A stretch of DNA of 64,000 bases from Tillus elongatus (Eukaryota > Arthropoda > Insecta > Coleoptera > Cleridae): contig OZ023266.1 in the NCBI GenBank assembly GCA_964006375.1, forward strand, positions 64,277,446 to 64,341,445. The letters are read 5' to 3'. Shown piece after piece: positions 13,942-27,114 of the stretch. A program made the translations under genes and the position numbers. Below the pieces are notes generated by a model. The model made no database searches, had not been told where the DNA came from, and was given only the letters and a program-made list of their open reading frames with translations. The stretch's first letter is position 1. Each line of letters begins with the position of its first letter.

Positions 13942-14406
13942 TGTTTATGCAGGTAATCAGAACATACATCAAACATTAAAGTTACTAATACTGCACTGTT
14001 ATTGTAAATATAGGTGCATATAAATAATTAAGAGCTATTTCACGCACGGGGGAAAATATTACTATATTCTTGTTAAAAGGTTTTTATGATAATTCATTGT
14101 TTACAAGATTATACGATTCTGTCATCTAATATTTATTATATTATATTTACATTTGTAAATATATTCATTTTGCGTGCATTCATTTCAAATTAATTTTAAT
14201 TAAAAGTTTTTATAAATATTCTGACATATTACTAAATACATACCAACTATATCAATACCTAGACGCATGATATATTTCAATGCGACGATTACAATTGCTG
14301 ATAGATAAATGAACTGACACGATTGTTTGAATACATTTATGTATTTTAACATACAAGAGAATGTAGTTTTATATACTTGGCAGAATACTTATTGGACCAA
14401 AAGAAA

Positions 14407-15264
14407 ATGTCAGGCGGTATAAGAAAATATTCTTCATTATCTATTGCAGACCCAAAAAGTTTGAAACCAGTGTTTTCAATATCCAGCGTGTTCGCTATTA
14501 TCCCTTGGATGGACAAAAGTTTCAATATTTGGAAACCTACTCTACTACAAGTATGTGCAACATCATGGTCTATTCTCTTAATATACAGTCTATATTTAAT
14601 AATTTCTGACCCACAATATACCAAAATCGGCAATCAGATGATACCATTTTTGGCTATTGCAACACACAGCCTCCAAGTATTAGAAAATATTTTAATATTT
14701 CTTGGTGCTGCTTACTGGAATCGAAAGAAATGGTGTTTTGTTGTAAAGAAATTCCTGAGTCTTAATACAAGTTTGGACAGCAGCAGAATTACCACAGCCT
14801 TTTACAAAAGTCCGATGTTTTATTTTGCAGCTAATTTATTTATTCATTTAGTAAGAGTCGTGCCAGTCACTATAATACTGGGGTTCACACTCTGGGAATT
14901 TTTAATTACAAGTAACTATGTGATTATATTAATGTTGCTGATGAACTACCAGCTTATGGTATTCGCATTAGGATTCCAGTATCAAAAAGTTAACGATCAT
15001 CTAACAGTTCTTCAATTTAACGAATGCGTGAAGGACCTTGATGTGTTGAGAAAATTGAAAACGGTTAAAAGTGCACAAAAACTTGCTGTACAATTTCAAA
15101 ATCTGGGCAAACTTACTGCAAAGATAAATTCGCTGTTTGGAGTCTACTTGGTTATATTTTTCATGCTGATGATGTTAAGGCTTCTACTTGCTGTTGCTTT
15201 TACTATATCAGTTGGATCATCCAATCATGTCATATTTAATTTTTTTCAGTCTATAGTCTTTTTG
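14407..15264 (+). CDS. Gustatory receptor, coding exon 1
   Basis: Encodes residues 1-286 of an insect gustatory receptor (7tm_7 family), an inverted-topology seven-helix chemosensory cation channel of the sensory neuron membrane. The ATG at 14407 begins MSGGIRKYSS; the frame upstream lacks another ATG. Hydrophobic helices lie near residues 47-65, 78-100, 129-152, 160-188 and 244-275, separated by a long cytoplasmic loop rich in charged residues (about 190-235). The exon ends at TTTTTG before GTAAGT, phase 0. I cannot assign a subfamily such as sugar, CO2 or bitter. A further upstream non-coding exon is possible. Confidence 0.85.
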
Positions 15265-15495
15265 GTAAGTACGTGTGCTTAGGTAACGCAACAAGGCCAT
15301 AGCTTGTAAACGGAGAAATGCATCAGACTCGGACTCAAAATTTGTAGGATTGTATAAGGCATTATTTGCGACTATTTAATAGCATTATTGATATTTTTGA
15401 ACCACCCCCTTTTTGGAGGGTGACCACCCTTTAATCTCTTAAATAGCAACATGGAATATGCGACACATTTTTGGAAGACGTATTCAGCGTGCTTT

Positions 15496-16819
<1,324 letters not shown>

Positions 16820-17110
16820 TATCCAATCATTTTTAGTTACCTTTGCCAAGAACGAAAACAATCGGCTTTTTATTAAGATACATAAAGTAAAATAAAGATT
16901 CAAGTAATTTTATATCTGCCCGAAGAAGCTTAAAATACATGGCCCTCTTGGGCATGAAATTTATTTTAGCGATATAACAGGCTACATTTTAATAGTTTTA
17001 CATAGAAAATCAGTTTTGTCACAACTATTAGCCTGATCTGCCTTCTATAGTGGCGATCGTTTTGGTTTATTAATTAAAAGATCAGTGTTTTTCATTTAAT
17101 TTCTTGTGAT

Positions 17111-17990
17111 ATGGCTCAACTAAGTGAACAAGAACGTATCAAAGTTTTAATGGCCATCAGTTATGGTAATAGTAAGAGGACATATGATACGTTTGTCATT
17201 TATTCAATGAGGTCTACCTTGACCACCCAGCCCTTGACAGGTCTACGGTAAGCAGATTTCACCACAAGTTTACTGAAACATGGGGCGTAAAAGATCGCCC
17301 CAAGTCTGGTCGCCCTGTAACTCATACTTAGCACGAAAGGACGCTGGATGTATTGCTTTCTGTAAGTACAAAAAAACTCCCAAAACTTCTGCATTGGAAA
17401 TTGCTAGCACGAACGAGATCTCTAGAGGTTCTGTACAGCAGATTTTGCACCGGGAAAAGTATTCTCCCTATGAGATTCATAACCTGCAAAAGCTTTTTGC
17501 AGATGATTTTGATAGAAGTGAACAAATAATTAAAGATTATTCAACAAAATGGAGGTTTTATAAACTACGTTGTTCCCTCTGATGAAGCTGCATTTTGCCT
17601 GAATGGTAGTGTAAACAGACACAATTGTCGATATTGGTCTGACAGTGACTCACATAGGATGGAAGGAATTCATACCCAACATCCTCAAAAACTGGACATA
17701 AGGGCCGCAATTGTTAGTCATCATGTAACTGGACTCTTCTTTGGAGATACTTTAACAGGTCCACGCCAGCTAAGATTATTATGAAACGATATTGTTCGCA
17801 TATCAGAGAATTGTTTGAAAATTATTTCCCCAATGTTTATTAACAAGATGGCCCCCACTTCATTTCAGTCGAGAGGCAAGGGAATACCTTAATGTGCCAT
17901 TTCCTAGCTGACGGATAGGTAGAAAAGGACCAACTGGATGGCCAGCTAGGTCTTAAGATTTACCTTCACTCTAATTTTCTTCTTTATGGT
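17111..17990 (+). pseudogene. Mariner transposase remnant, copy 1
   Basis: ATG at 17111 begins MAQLSEQERIKVLM, the N-terminal helix-turn-helix of an insect mariner-like transposase. Later frames show RYWSDSDSHRMEGIHTQHPQ, TGPRQLRLL near 17755-17780, and a damaged QQDGAPPHFSREVREYLN region near 17845-17900. Stops and frameshifts are frequent, so it is inactive. Confidence 0.8.
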
Positions 17991-18458
17991 CATTTAAAAA
18001 ACGTTGTTTAAAACGATCGGTCTGCGAATTTGCGACAGTTGCGAGATCTAATTGTGGCCGCTCAACAAGTGGTTGATTCATCAGTTCGACAAGAAGCTTT
18101 ACTATTGTCAAGAAGCACAAGGGGCTCAAATTGAGCATCTTCTTCAGTAAATTAACATGTTACCATTTTGACAAATGAATTTTAGAAAAATCCGATTATT
18201 TTCGTTCTTGCCAAAGGTAACCTAAAAATAATGAATATTATCAAACATTACGCTGAATACGCTTTCCAAAAATGTATATCATGACCCATGTTGCTATTTA
18301 ATATATTAAAGAGTTGTCACTCTTCAAAAAACGGTGCTTCAAACAATGTCCATAAGGACACGAAATAGTAGCAAGTAGTCTGCTATGCAACCCTACATAT
18401 TTTGATTCCGATTTCTTTCTGGGTTTAAAAGTTATGCCTTGTTGCGTTACTTTTGCGC

Positions 18459-18461
<3 letters not shown>

Positions 18462-18527
<66 letters not shown>
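18462..18527. repeat. (TA)n microsatellite
   Basis: TA run abutting the right end of mariner copy 1, within the Gr intron. Confidence 0.97.
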
Positions 18528-18529
<2 letters not shown>

Positions 18530-18668
18530 GTGTGTGTGTGTCTGTATATACGCCGCTACGCCGCTAAATAACATATTTAACCCTTGGTTGCAATTATTTT
18601 TTGGTTATAATAGTGTATTGTTTTTCAACTACAGTTTTCTTAATTACAATAATGTTATTCTTTTCCAG

Positions 18669-18938
18669 CTGGATTTTGTGATAACATGTATGATTTGTGA
18701 CTGGACCAAAAACAAATCTAATTGGTTTGTCGAAGAATGCTACAACTTACAATTAGAATGCCCACCTAACTCCGTTGAGCGTGAAGAGTTAATATTTATG
18801 GCCAAAAATGCTCGAGGTTATGTAGCTAACTTTACGGCTGCTGGTCTCTTTTCTATTGACAGAAAAACGCTTACAGGTTTGGTTGCTACTACCACCACAT
18901 ACTTTATAGTAATTATCCAATTCAATAGTGACGAATAA
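18669..18938 (+). CDS. Gustatory receptor, coding exon 2 (C-terminus)
   Basis: Starts after TTTTCCAG, phase 0, reading LDFVITCMICDW, and encodes the last 89 residues. NARGYVANFTAAGLFSIDRK is the typical Gr region before the last helix. It ends TYFIVIIQFNSDE, with the TYhhhhhQF signature of insect gustatory receptors, then TAA. Joined to exon 1 the protein has 375 residues, a normal Gr length, with no internal stop. The upstream part of this open frame, including the YIYIYI run, is intron. Confidence 0.87.
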   Translation: MDFVITCMICDWTKNKSNWFVEECYNLQLECPPNSVEREELIFMAKNARGYVANFTAAGLFSIDRKTLTGLVATTTTYFIVIIQFNSDE

Positions 18939-20300
18939 TTTAACCCTACATTAAAGCGTTCCCAGTTATTTGTAGCTAATCAGATTCATTTTAAAATAAC
19001 GGTCATTTATGATTAAAATATTTTTCTGTGTTGTTTGTTGCCACGCTCTTTATTTGCAACAAATAATTATGATGCAACGCCAACTGAAAAAAAATTAACA
19101 CTCAAAGCTTTATATGTTCAATTCCCTACAAGTCCGCGCGCCGGAATGGTGTCTACGTGCGACCGCTACGTGTGACGTTGCATGCCAAACAGCTCTAGTG
19201 GAGATGGGGTGGGTCTAAGGATAAAAGAAAATAATAATAATAGCCTAGTGGCCAACCACCAATCTCAATTAATTTCCGAAAGGGTGCCACTGACCAAAGC
19301 ACCCTGGCCAGAAGGTTCCAGGTCGTACGGAGGCACACACGCAGACCCACTGCGATATCGGAGCACAACACCACAAATCAATTACACGCTTGCAGCACAA
19401 AAAAAAGGAATTATCAAAGTCAAAATTCAAAAAATAAAAAATAAACAATAGTTAAAACAACCAATTGGTACCTGTATTAATAAATCTGTACAACCTCAAT
19501 CACGGACCAGATGGTCGCTAATGGATCTACCAGAAAATGCTTTAACTATTAGTTGGGAATATATACACCCATATATACATATATACACTACATATAAAAA
19601 TCGCTGAGGGCGTCAAATGGGCTATAGCACCTTAGTTATTTATTAAACATAATTATACCACAAAAAAAGGAAAAAGGTCTCGACCAATATTAACTAAATT
19701 ATTGTTAACTAACAAGATTTAATCAGGCTATTCGAGATCTCGTAAGCTTTATACAAATCACACAATAACTTAAAAGCGATTATAATTTTTTTTAAACTGA
19801 CATCCAAATACAAATATTAGACATATGCCCACTGACACATAACAGTGATGCTAAAGTCTTCCCGCACAAAATAATTATATGTCCACAAATATAAATAGTC
19901 ATACACATCCTCACAAGATAATTAATTGGTTGTTCTTATCAAACAAATGTAAGGAATGTATTTTCTCACCCTGCTAATAAGGCTGATTTATCATGAAAAT
20001 TCTCTGTAGGTATTAAATAGACACGGCAATATGTGAACAAGTTTCACGTTAAGTCTTACATATGTGGTCCCATTAAAACTAAAGTGTTAGTTGAGCCAGA
20101 CGCGCTTAAAAATTGTTTACGGAACGAAACACATGCTGTGGGGTTGCAATGTAGTTCAGATAGCGTCTTAATACTATATGTCTTAGATTCGAGGCCCTCT
20201 ACCTATTCACACCGTCTTTATCTGTAAACTTGAGGACTAGTTTGAAGTAGAGAATACCTCCACATTTGTGCGTGAACCATGACCAGAGCTGCATTAAAAA
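18939..20300. other. Intergenic region downstream of Gr
   Basis: Contains a GC-richer stretch at 19130-19400 whose 89-residue open frame resembles nothing I recognise, then AT-rich sequence. No gene is supported. Confidence 0.5.
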
Positions 20301-20454
20301 ATCTCGGGACGCAGCAAGTGCGTTATGGTAGTGAATTTTCATAGAAATGATCTGGCACAAAATATTTTATAACTTTTTTTGCTTGCAACATAGAAATCTA
20401 AATTTTGGTGTGTAGTTTACTTTTTATATCGTAAACCTACCTACCAAATTTGGT

Positions 20455-21325
20455 TATCATAGATTTTTTATTTTTTAAGATAATTTTTTTTTTCAAATGA
20501 AAACTCAAAATTTTTTCAGAAAACCTCGTTCGATTTTTCTGATTAACGAACTTATCAAAGCCATTTACAAAATGAAGGTACATGCCAAATTTTATCAAAA
20601 TCGGCCTATTATTCTTTGAGATAAAAATTTTTTTCGAATGAGAACTCAAAATTTTCTCGGAAAACCTCGTCCGATTTTCCTGACTAACAAACTTGTCAAA
20701 GCCATTTACAAAAGGAAGGTACCTGCCAAATTTTATTAAAATCGGCTTATTACTTTTTGAGATAAGAATTTTTTTCGAATGAAAACTCAAAATTTTCCCG
20801 GAAAACCTCGTCCGATTTTCCTGACTAACAAACTTGTCAAAGCCATTTACAAAAGGAAGGTACATGCCAAATTTTATTAAAATCGGCTCATTACTTTTTG
20901 AGATAAGAATTTTTTTCGAATGAAAACTCAAAATTTTCCCGGAAAACCTCGTCCGATTTTTCTGACTAACAAACTTCTCAAAGCTATTTACAAAGGGAAG
21001 GTACGTGGCAAATTTTATTAAAATCGGCTTATTACTTTTTGAGATAAGAATTTTTTTCGAATGAAAACTCAAAAATTTCCCGGAAAACCTCGTCCGATTT
21101 TCCTGACTAACAAACTTGCCAAAGTTATTTACAAAAGGAAGGTACACGCCAAATTTTATTTAAATCGGCTTATTACTTTTTGAGAAAATAATTTTTTTCG
21201 AATGAAAACTCAAAATTTTCCCGGAAAAACTCGTCCGATTTTCCTGACTAACGAACTTATCCAAGCCATTTACAAAAGAAAAGTACATGCCAAATTTTAT
21301 CAAAATCGGCCCATTATTTTTTGAG
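20455..21325 (-). repeat. 141-bp minisatellite, six units
   Basis: Landmark CAAATTTTATTAAAATCGGC recurs at about 20586, 20727, 20868, 21008, 21149 and 21291, a 140-142 bp period. Because 141 is divisible by three the - strand stays open across 236 codons with a 47-residue period ([20 protein letters not shown]). I treat this as a by-product of the repeat, not a gene. Confidence 0.85.
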
Positions 21326-21336
21326 TTATCGGTGTG

Positions 21337-21574
<238 letters not shown>

Positions 21575-21636
21575 AACATATAAAAATTCATTAGTGAATT
21601 TTTTCTAAGAAAATTCACTAATAAATTGTAGCTAGA

Positions 21637-21880
21637 GTTCAAAGTCAGTTTATTATTTATACGAGGATGAGTTATAGATTGAGAAGTGATTATCATATTC
21701 AAATAAAGGAGCTTTATGAAATAATTTGAGAAATAGCGAAGTTAGATTACGTTTATTATTTATACGAGGGTAAGTTATAAATTGAGAAGTAATTATCATA
21801 TTCAAATAAAGGGGCTTTATGAAATATATTAGGTATTAGCCAAGTTTACATGAGGGTTGTTACTTATACGAGGTTAAGTC
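21637..21880 (+). repeat. Two-and-a-half tandem copies of a 100-bp unit
   Basis: TTTATTATTTATACGAGG and ATTATCATATTCAAATAAAG each occur twice about 100 bp apart, and a third partial copy with TACTTATACGAGG follows at 21860. It lies directly upstream of the hairpin cluster. Confidence 0.75.
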
Positions 21881-22083
21881 AATATTCATAAATTAAGTAA
21901 GAGTTGAATTATGTCAGTTTGTTTAGAGTAAATAAAGTAGAGTCTGTTCGGAAGTAAATTGATGCTAGTTTGGAAGGTGTGTGGGACACCTTCGCTGTTT
22001 GCTCACCCAGTAGGGCGTCATACTGGTAGAGGCGTTGGGTTTAGGCGCAGGTTACGTAACCGCAACACGGTTGTTTTGTTTGC

Positions 22084-22151
22084 ATCGATGGATTTCGGTA
22101 GGGGTACAGCTGAGCTCGCTCTAGATATCCATTGCACCTACTTCCGTCGAT
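22084..22151 (+). ncRNA. Candidate microRNA hairpin 1 (miR-92/310-like seed)
   Basis: ATCGATGGA (22084) pairs with TTCCGTCGAT (to 22151) and GTAGG pairs with CCTAC, and an upper stem GGGTA/TATCC closes the loop. The 3' arm carries CATTGCAC (22130-22137) at the point where a mature 3p strand would begin. The seed ATTGCAC is that of the miR-25/92/310 family. In my pairing the seed sits largely in a bulge. Confidence 0.55.
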
Positions 22152-22154
22152 AGC

Positions 22155-22219
22155 TGGATATTGGAGAGGACACATCGTAGAGAATGCTCCGATGCGTCCA
22201 TTGCACTTCTCAGTATTCA
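22155..22219 (+). ncRNA. Candidate microRNA hairpin 2
   Basis: TGGATATTGGAGAG (22155-22168) pairs with CTTCTCAGTATTCA (to 22219) with few mismatches, and GACACATCG pairs with CGATGCGTC as the upper stem. The 3' arm carries CATTGCAC at 22199-22206, followed by TTCTCAGTATT. This is the best-paired lower stem of the five. Confidence 0.6.
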
Positions 22220-22249
22220 CGGTGGTAACGTTCTTGCTTTTTGGTCGAT

Positions 22250-22315
22250 CTGGTAGCTTAACCGAGACACTGTGGTCAGTTCACCCGTTGGTCTCATTGC
22301 ACGTGTCAGTCCCAG
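22250..22315 (+). ncRNA. Candidate microRNA hairpin 3
   Basis: CTGG/CCAG closes the base and GAGAC/GTCTC forms the upper stem. CATTGCAC lies at 22295-22302, followed by GTGTCAGTCCC. Lower-stem pairing is weaker than in hairpins 1, 2 and 4. Confidence 0.45.
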
Positions 22316-22320
22316 TGTAG

Positions 22321-22395
22321 GAGTTGGGCTACTTGGAGAAGGGCACACCCTGGGGTGTGCAACGTGTGCCCATTGCACTTCTCGGTATCCAACTC
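22321..22395 (+). ncRNA. Candidate microRNA hairpin 4
   Basis: GAGTTGG (22321) pairs with CCAACTC (22389-22395), TAC with GTA, and GAGAAG with CTTCTC; GGCACAC/GTGTGCC forms an upper stem. CATTGCAC lies at 22371-22378, followed by TTCTCGGTATCC, close to the mature sequence of hairpin 2. Confidence 0.6.
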
Positions 22396-22455
22396 TGACA
22401 GTTACGAGCACTCTAGGTGATGCATTGAACTGTGCCTCATTGCACACCGTACATT
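22390..22455 (+). ncRNA. Candidate microRNA hairpin 5
   Basis: CATTGCAC at 22438-22445 follows a GAGCAC/GTGCCTC upper stem, with GTTACG/CGTAC below. Lower-stem pairing is the poorest of the set. The 5' base overlaps the end of hairpin 4, so this may be a degenerate member. Confidence 0.4.
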
Positions 22456-22459
22456 AAGG

Positions 22460-23660
22460 TTTCGCCATCATTCTGACAAGTAATAAACCTTTTGCCTTTT
22501 GCATGATTGCTCTTAAGTAGATAACACAACTGCTAAGTAATATATCGACTGGTGATTGATTGTTGAGCTATGTAGTTATATTATGTGACCGTTAGTCGAT
22601 TGTTATTATTATAATAGGTTACTAAGAGGGTTGTAATCTTGTGTCATCGAAGGGTTGCGTTCACTATTATTCAATATATATGCGATTAAAAACGTACCCC
22701 TTACACAAGGTACATTAATAGTATATATGATTAAAAAAAAGAATTTTGACTAAGTTAGCCTACAATATAAAAAAAAGTTAAATGTGTTATCCTAGATTGA
22801 TGCTGTTATCTAAAGTGAAATAAAAGATTAGAGAGATAATATGGCTGTGAAACAACCTGGGCCGAATTCTCCTATAGCGACTGCTATTATTATGAAATCA
22901 CAAAATTACTTATTCCAATATGATGATTATTACATAAATAGCGACAAAGAAATTAAATAAGTTATCACATTTGACAAGATTACTAGCCATAGAAAATGAG
23001 AGCAGCGATATACAAGGGTTATAGTTTAATGCTGCAATATTACACGATAAATATAGCTTTACCCACAAAAATAAATATGATATGATAATAATATAAATAT
23101 AATATGATAATAAATTAAATTAAATATGATAAAAAGTCTAAAAAGTCACGCTGGAATGCCCTAGAAACTGCAGCGATATATTCACTGATAAAAAAAGAAT
23201 TTGAAACGATCTAACCTGATATAGTCCTCTTTACCCTCCTAGGTACACAGTTAGTTGAAATGGAATTATGCCGCACCTCTTCAATGGTCTGACGTCATGC
23301 GGACTTCCAGCAGGATTACTGAAATATCTATATCCAGGATCGTGCAGCCGGCCACCATCAATAAACTACTACTCCTAGAGTAACCATGAAATATACAGTA
23401 GCTTATTTGAGCCGAGAGAAAAATAGCACCAGATGGAGGACGGCTTCAATGTGAATATCTACAATGTTGGACAAAGACAGATAACGTTATCTGTACTGCT
23501 ATGCTATTTAAATAAATCGTAGACAAAAATCTAAACAATGGAAGTTCTTGCAAAAGGTCCGACATTGTGAGAGATACGACAGGGACGCCATCTCGGTGCA
23601 GGATTATGTAGTATGTTGTCACGATAGCTCTAGTTTACACAAAATTTTATAGATAAAGCT
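22460..23660. other. AT-rich region with no recognised gene
   Basis: No open frame of note and no motif shared with the window families. A moderately GC-richer stretch at 23220-23480 has no recognisable product. Confidence 0.45.
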
Positions 23661-23667
23661 GCGTACA

Positions 23668-23815
23668 AATTTTTTCGAATAATCGCTAACTGGGACTCTA
23701 AAACTATTCTCCAAGGTCCATTTAAATTTAAATAATTAGTTTTAATAATATATCTTACTAATAGGGTACAATTCTAATGAAAATTTACTAGTATATGGCA
23801 CTTGCTGCGTCCCGA
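23668..23815 (-). mobile_element. Mini-Helentron-like 5'-end fragment
   Basis: Repeats 11038-11180 and ends GGCACTTGCTGCGTCCCG, the reverse complement of the family terminus. Confidence 0.7.
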
Positions 23816-24437
23816 AATTTTTTCTAAATATGCGCGCGCACCCCATTTAGTTTTATCAAGCCTCTCTAGGTTGATATTAGGTTGATACGCCATACCGGTT
23901 GATAATCGCTAATGTATGTAATAAAGACAAACATTTTAATAGTAATTACTTTTATTTAGTAAATATCACACCAAATATTAATGTTGTGAAAATACATATT
24001 TGTTTTCAAGCATATGCTGAAAATACCAAAAGCTCTCTAAGAAACCTACTAGTTAAAATGAAAATTAAATAGTAAAAGTCAGTTTAAATTACAAATATTT
24101 TTGTGTATATATAATACTTATACAAGATGCCTAAATATATTTACAATAATTCACATACACATAACATTTTAAAATTTGTAGACTTGGTATGTTAACTTAT
24201 ATGATAATCCTAATTTAAGTAGACCAATGTTTGTCAGTAAATCTAGACATCACTAATTATAATATTGTTTTCATACCGTGAAATTATACAGGGTGAGACT
24301 CGAGAATTGAACACCTTTTATATTTCTTTCGTGGGTTATAAAAACATGTATTATACACTAAGTGAAGATTGGAATCTCTGATGAGCACTGATAAGTACAC
24401 TTGGAACACCCAAATCACAACAACACATCTTTTTGAA

Positions 24438-24479
24438 GACCTGACGATAGTTTCACTAACAAAGTGTCATCAGAGGATG
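24438..24479 (-). ncRNA. Hammerhead-like motif with shortened stem II
   Basis: CATCCTCTGATGA, a short stem CAC/GTG, GAAAC, a mini-stem AC/GT and CAGG. A deletion has removed about half of stem II relative to the copy at 28519. It lies at the distal end of the - strand Penelope-like copy. Confidence 0.5.
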
Positions 24480-24529
24480 AAAAATTCTAAACTACTACGG
24501 AACTCGGTTTAGGGAACTTTTGTTTTTTA

Positions 24530-25090
24530 TGTTTGGCGGCGGTCGCTGCGGCGGGGGAAGAATTTGGTGTGTTACAGCAGACGGTGCAATACACCATTGC
24601 TTGTTGCGGTGTTGTTTGTGTTTGTTGTTTTTCTCGAGGGTATTTTATCTCCTGACTGTCAATTACTCTGGGTTTTACTTCCTTGACAGTCATAAGTCTG
24701 TTGTGTGTTGTGTTTTGTATGGTGTGGGCATATGGGGTTAGTTTTGCTGTTTTTGACTTTTATTAATTGTAAAACGCTGCCAAATATTGTTCACTTTATG
24801 ATACTCTACACTAATATTATGGTAGTTTTTTGTGTTGTATTTTCCAGTTTGTTTATCATGTCGCATATACATTTTCGCTAACAAGCAAGTTTGCTTCTGT
24901 GAAGATGTCTAAGTCTTATAACTGTTAGGATAATTGTTAACTGATTACTTTAAAATGTGCGACATGCGCGTTTATTGGTTTGTTAAATACTTCTTTGTAT
25001 TGATATTTGTTCTATTTTTTTTTATTGTGTATATGTATTTGGTAGCCTTTTGTATCTAATTGTAAATGTTTGTTACAACTTATCTAAACC

Positions 25091-25134
<44 letters not shown>

Positions 25135-26500
25135 AGAGATTCCACTTAGTTTATTCTAAGGATATTTCTGCATGAGTTGAGCAACACCGAGTGCACTTCG
25201 TTCACCTAGGATGTTGCTTTTGCGTCTGGATGTCAGGTAAGTATTATAGTACTTTCCGTACTATATGCGCTGTACCCAGGACCACTGCCTTTTGCATTAG
25301 CAGGAGATTGTGTTTTCTTGGAACTTCCTTCATGAAATTAATGGTGGCATTGGAAATAAGTCCTGTGGCTCCGATGATGACGGGGATTATTTTGGCCTTC
25401 AAGTTCCACATGCGCTGTATCTCAATTTGCAGATCTTTATATTTAATCATCTTTTCTGCTTACTTCTGTGTGATGTTGTAGTCAGAAGATATGGCCACGT
25501 CTATGATTAGGCAATGTTTTTTCTTCTTATCCTTAACTATGAGGTCTGGCTTGCTTGCAACTATTTTCCTATCTGCATGCACCTGTGTGTCCCATATGAT
25601 TGTCACATCTTCAGTATCTATTACAGGGTCCGGGCTGTGTTGGTACCACTTTTCATTTACATCTATCTTGTAGTATTTGCAGATGTTCCAGTGAAGCTGC
25701 CTAGCTACTGTGTCGTGTCGCTCCAGATACGAATGTTTTGCTAGTATGGGGCAGCCCGCAACAATATGGTGGATGGTTTCATTGAAAGACCGACAGAGTC
25801 TGCATTTCGGGTCTGTGTCGGTTTTCATTATTTTAGCTTTCATTAAATTTGTTCAGATAGCTTGATCTTGGCAGGCAGTTATCAGAGCTTCCGTCTCGGT
25901 CTTGAGATTTGCATGGGTGAGCCACGCCCATGAGTTATTTTGATGGATGGTTTCCTTGACGGCTTCATTTGCTATTTGTCCATGCAGTTGCTTGGTTTTT
26001 CATTTTATAATTCGTTCTTCTTTCATCTGTTGTTTCATTTTCTGTTTCATTTCTTTTACTTTCTTTGTTTCAGGCATATTATGGCTGTTGTGTTCTGGTT
26101 CTTTTTCTTCTCCGTTATATTCGTCTTCCTCTGTGCTGTCATATTCTTCAGGGGCACCTTGTTGTTGTCTGTACACCATTCCCAGGTATTTATCTTTTTG
26201 TTTTAGTTGTAAGTAACTGCTGATTCCTTCCTTGGCGATGTTATTAGTATCCTCAATGCTAATCAATCCTCTGCCTCCTTCTTTTCTAGGGATGTACAAT
26301 CGGTCAATGTCGGCACGTGGATGGAGAGCACCGTACATTGTGAGGAGCTGGCGTGTCTGGGTGTCCAGCTTCCGAATCTCTGCCTGGGTCCACTTGATGA
26401 TCCCTATACTGTATTGAATGACAGGAACAGCTAGAGAGGTTATGGCCATCATTTTGTATTTGACATTTTATTATTATTATTATTATTAATATTATTATTA
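24530..26500 (-). mobile_element. LINE 3' portion with restriction-like endonuclease
   Basis: Decayed C-terminus of a non-LTR element. 26452-26000 reads QYSIGIIKWTQAEIRKLDTQ, and 25843-25460 has a CCHC-type finger (CRLCRSFNETIHHIVAGC), YLERHDTVARQLHW and KPDLIVKD...LIIDVA, the PD-D pattern of a restriction-like nuclease as in R2/R4-type LINEs. 25450-25244 continues YKDLQIEIQRMW and PVIIGATG. A stop separates the two parts. AT-trinucleotide arrays lie at 25088-25134 and 26467-26500. It interrupts the Penelope-like sequence at AATA/AAAAAC, judged from the + copy. The clade is inferred. Confidence 0.7.
25088..25134. repeat. (ATT)n microsatellite
   Basis: About 15 ATT units within the LINE 3' UTR. 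Confidence 0.95.
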
Positions 26501-27114
26501 TTCCCTTAGAAATATAAATACTCTCGTACGCATCTAGCTTCGCTGGTTCTCTAACATTTTTGCTGAGTTTCAGATTTTCCTTATCTATTTGGTGGTTATT
26601 ATTCCAAATATGTTGTACCACGCATGACTACACTACCGTATCTCAGCTGTGCCAGATGTTCCCTGAATCTTGACACAATGGTTCTCTTAGTCTGCCCAAC
26701 GTATTTTAGATTACAATCTTTACAACTTATCCCATAGATACCCTGCATTACAGTGGCTTCATCATTATCTTTCGTATTACCTAACAAATTTGTTAAATTA
26801 TTTTGTGTCGAAAAAGTTAGCTGCAAATAGGCTTCCTTAAAAATGCTCTCGAGACCCCTTGTGATACGTGGTTCAAAAGTTAGGCAAACAAATGAAAAAT
26901 GAAACTCAATAAATGGAGAGAGTGGGTTGCCCATTTCCGTGCCTTCAGTTTGTTAAAAAAACTCATTGTTAAATTGAAAAATATATTGCTTTTGTCAAAG
27001 TTAAATATTCTTTGCAAACCGTTTCACTTATCTTGTTCAATTTCAACAACTAAATACGTTAGCGTTTGTTTCATGGCCACGCTAGGAAATAAAGTTGCTA
27101 CACCAAATGATATT

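Noticed and set aside
19182..19451. 89-residue frame in a GC-richer stretch downstream of the Gr gene
   Set aside because: No domain, no splice context and no start context that would support a gene.
20437..21147. 236-codon repeat frame as a real gene
   Set aside because: It coincides with the 141-bp minisatellite of a mini-Helentron-like element, lies in a non-coding TE, and other copies are broken.
20455..21325. CRISPR-like array
   Set aside because: The units are contiguous 141-bp tandem repeats without unique spacers, in a eukaryotic transposon.
25940..26216. Two hydrophobic + strand frames as membrane proteins
   Set aside because: They are the reverse complement of a lysine/glutamate-rich LINE coding region on the - strand.
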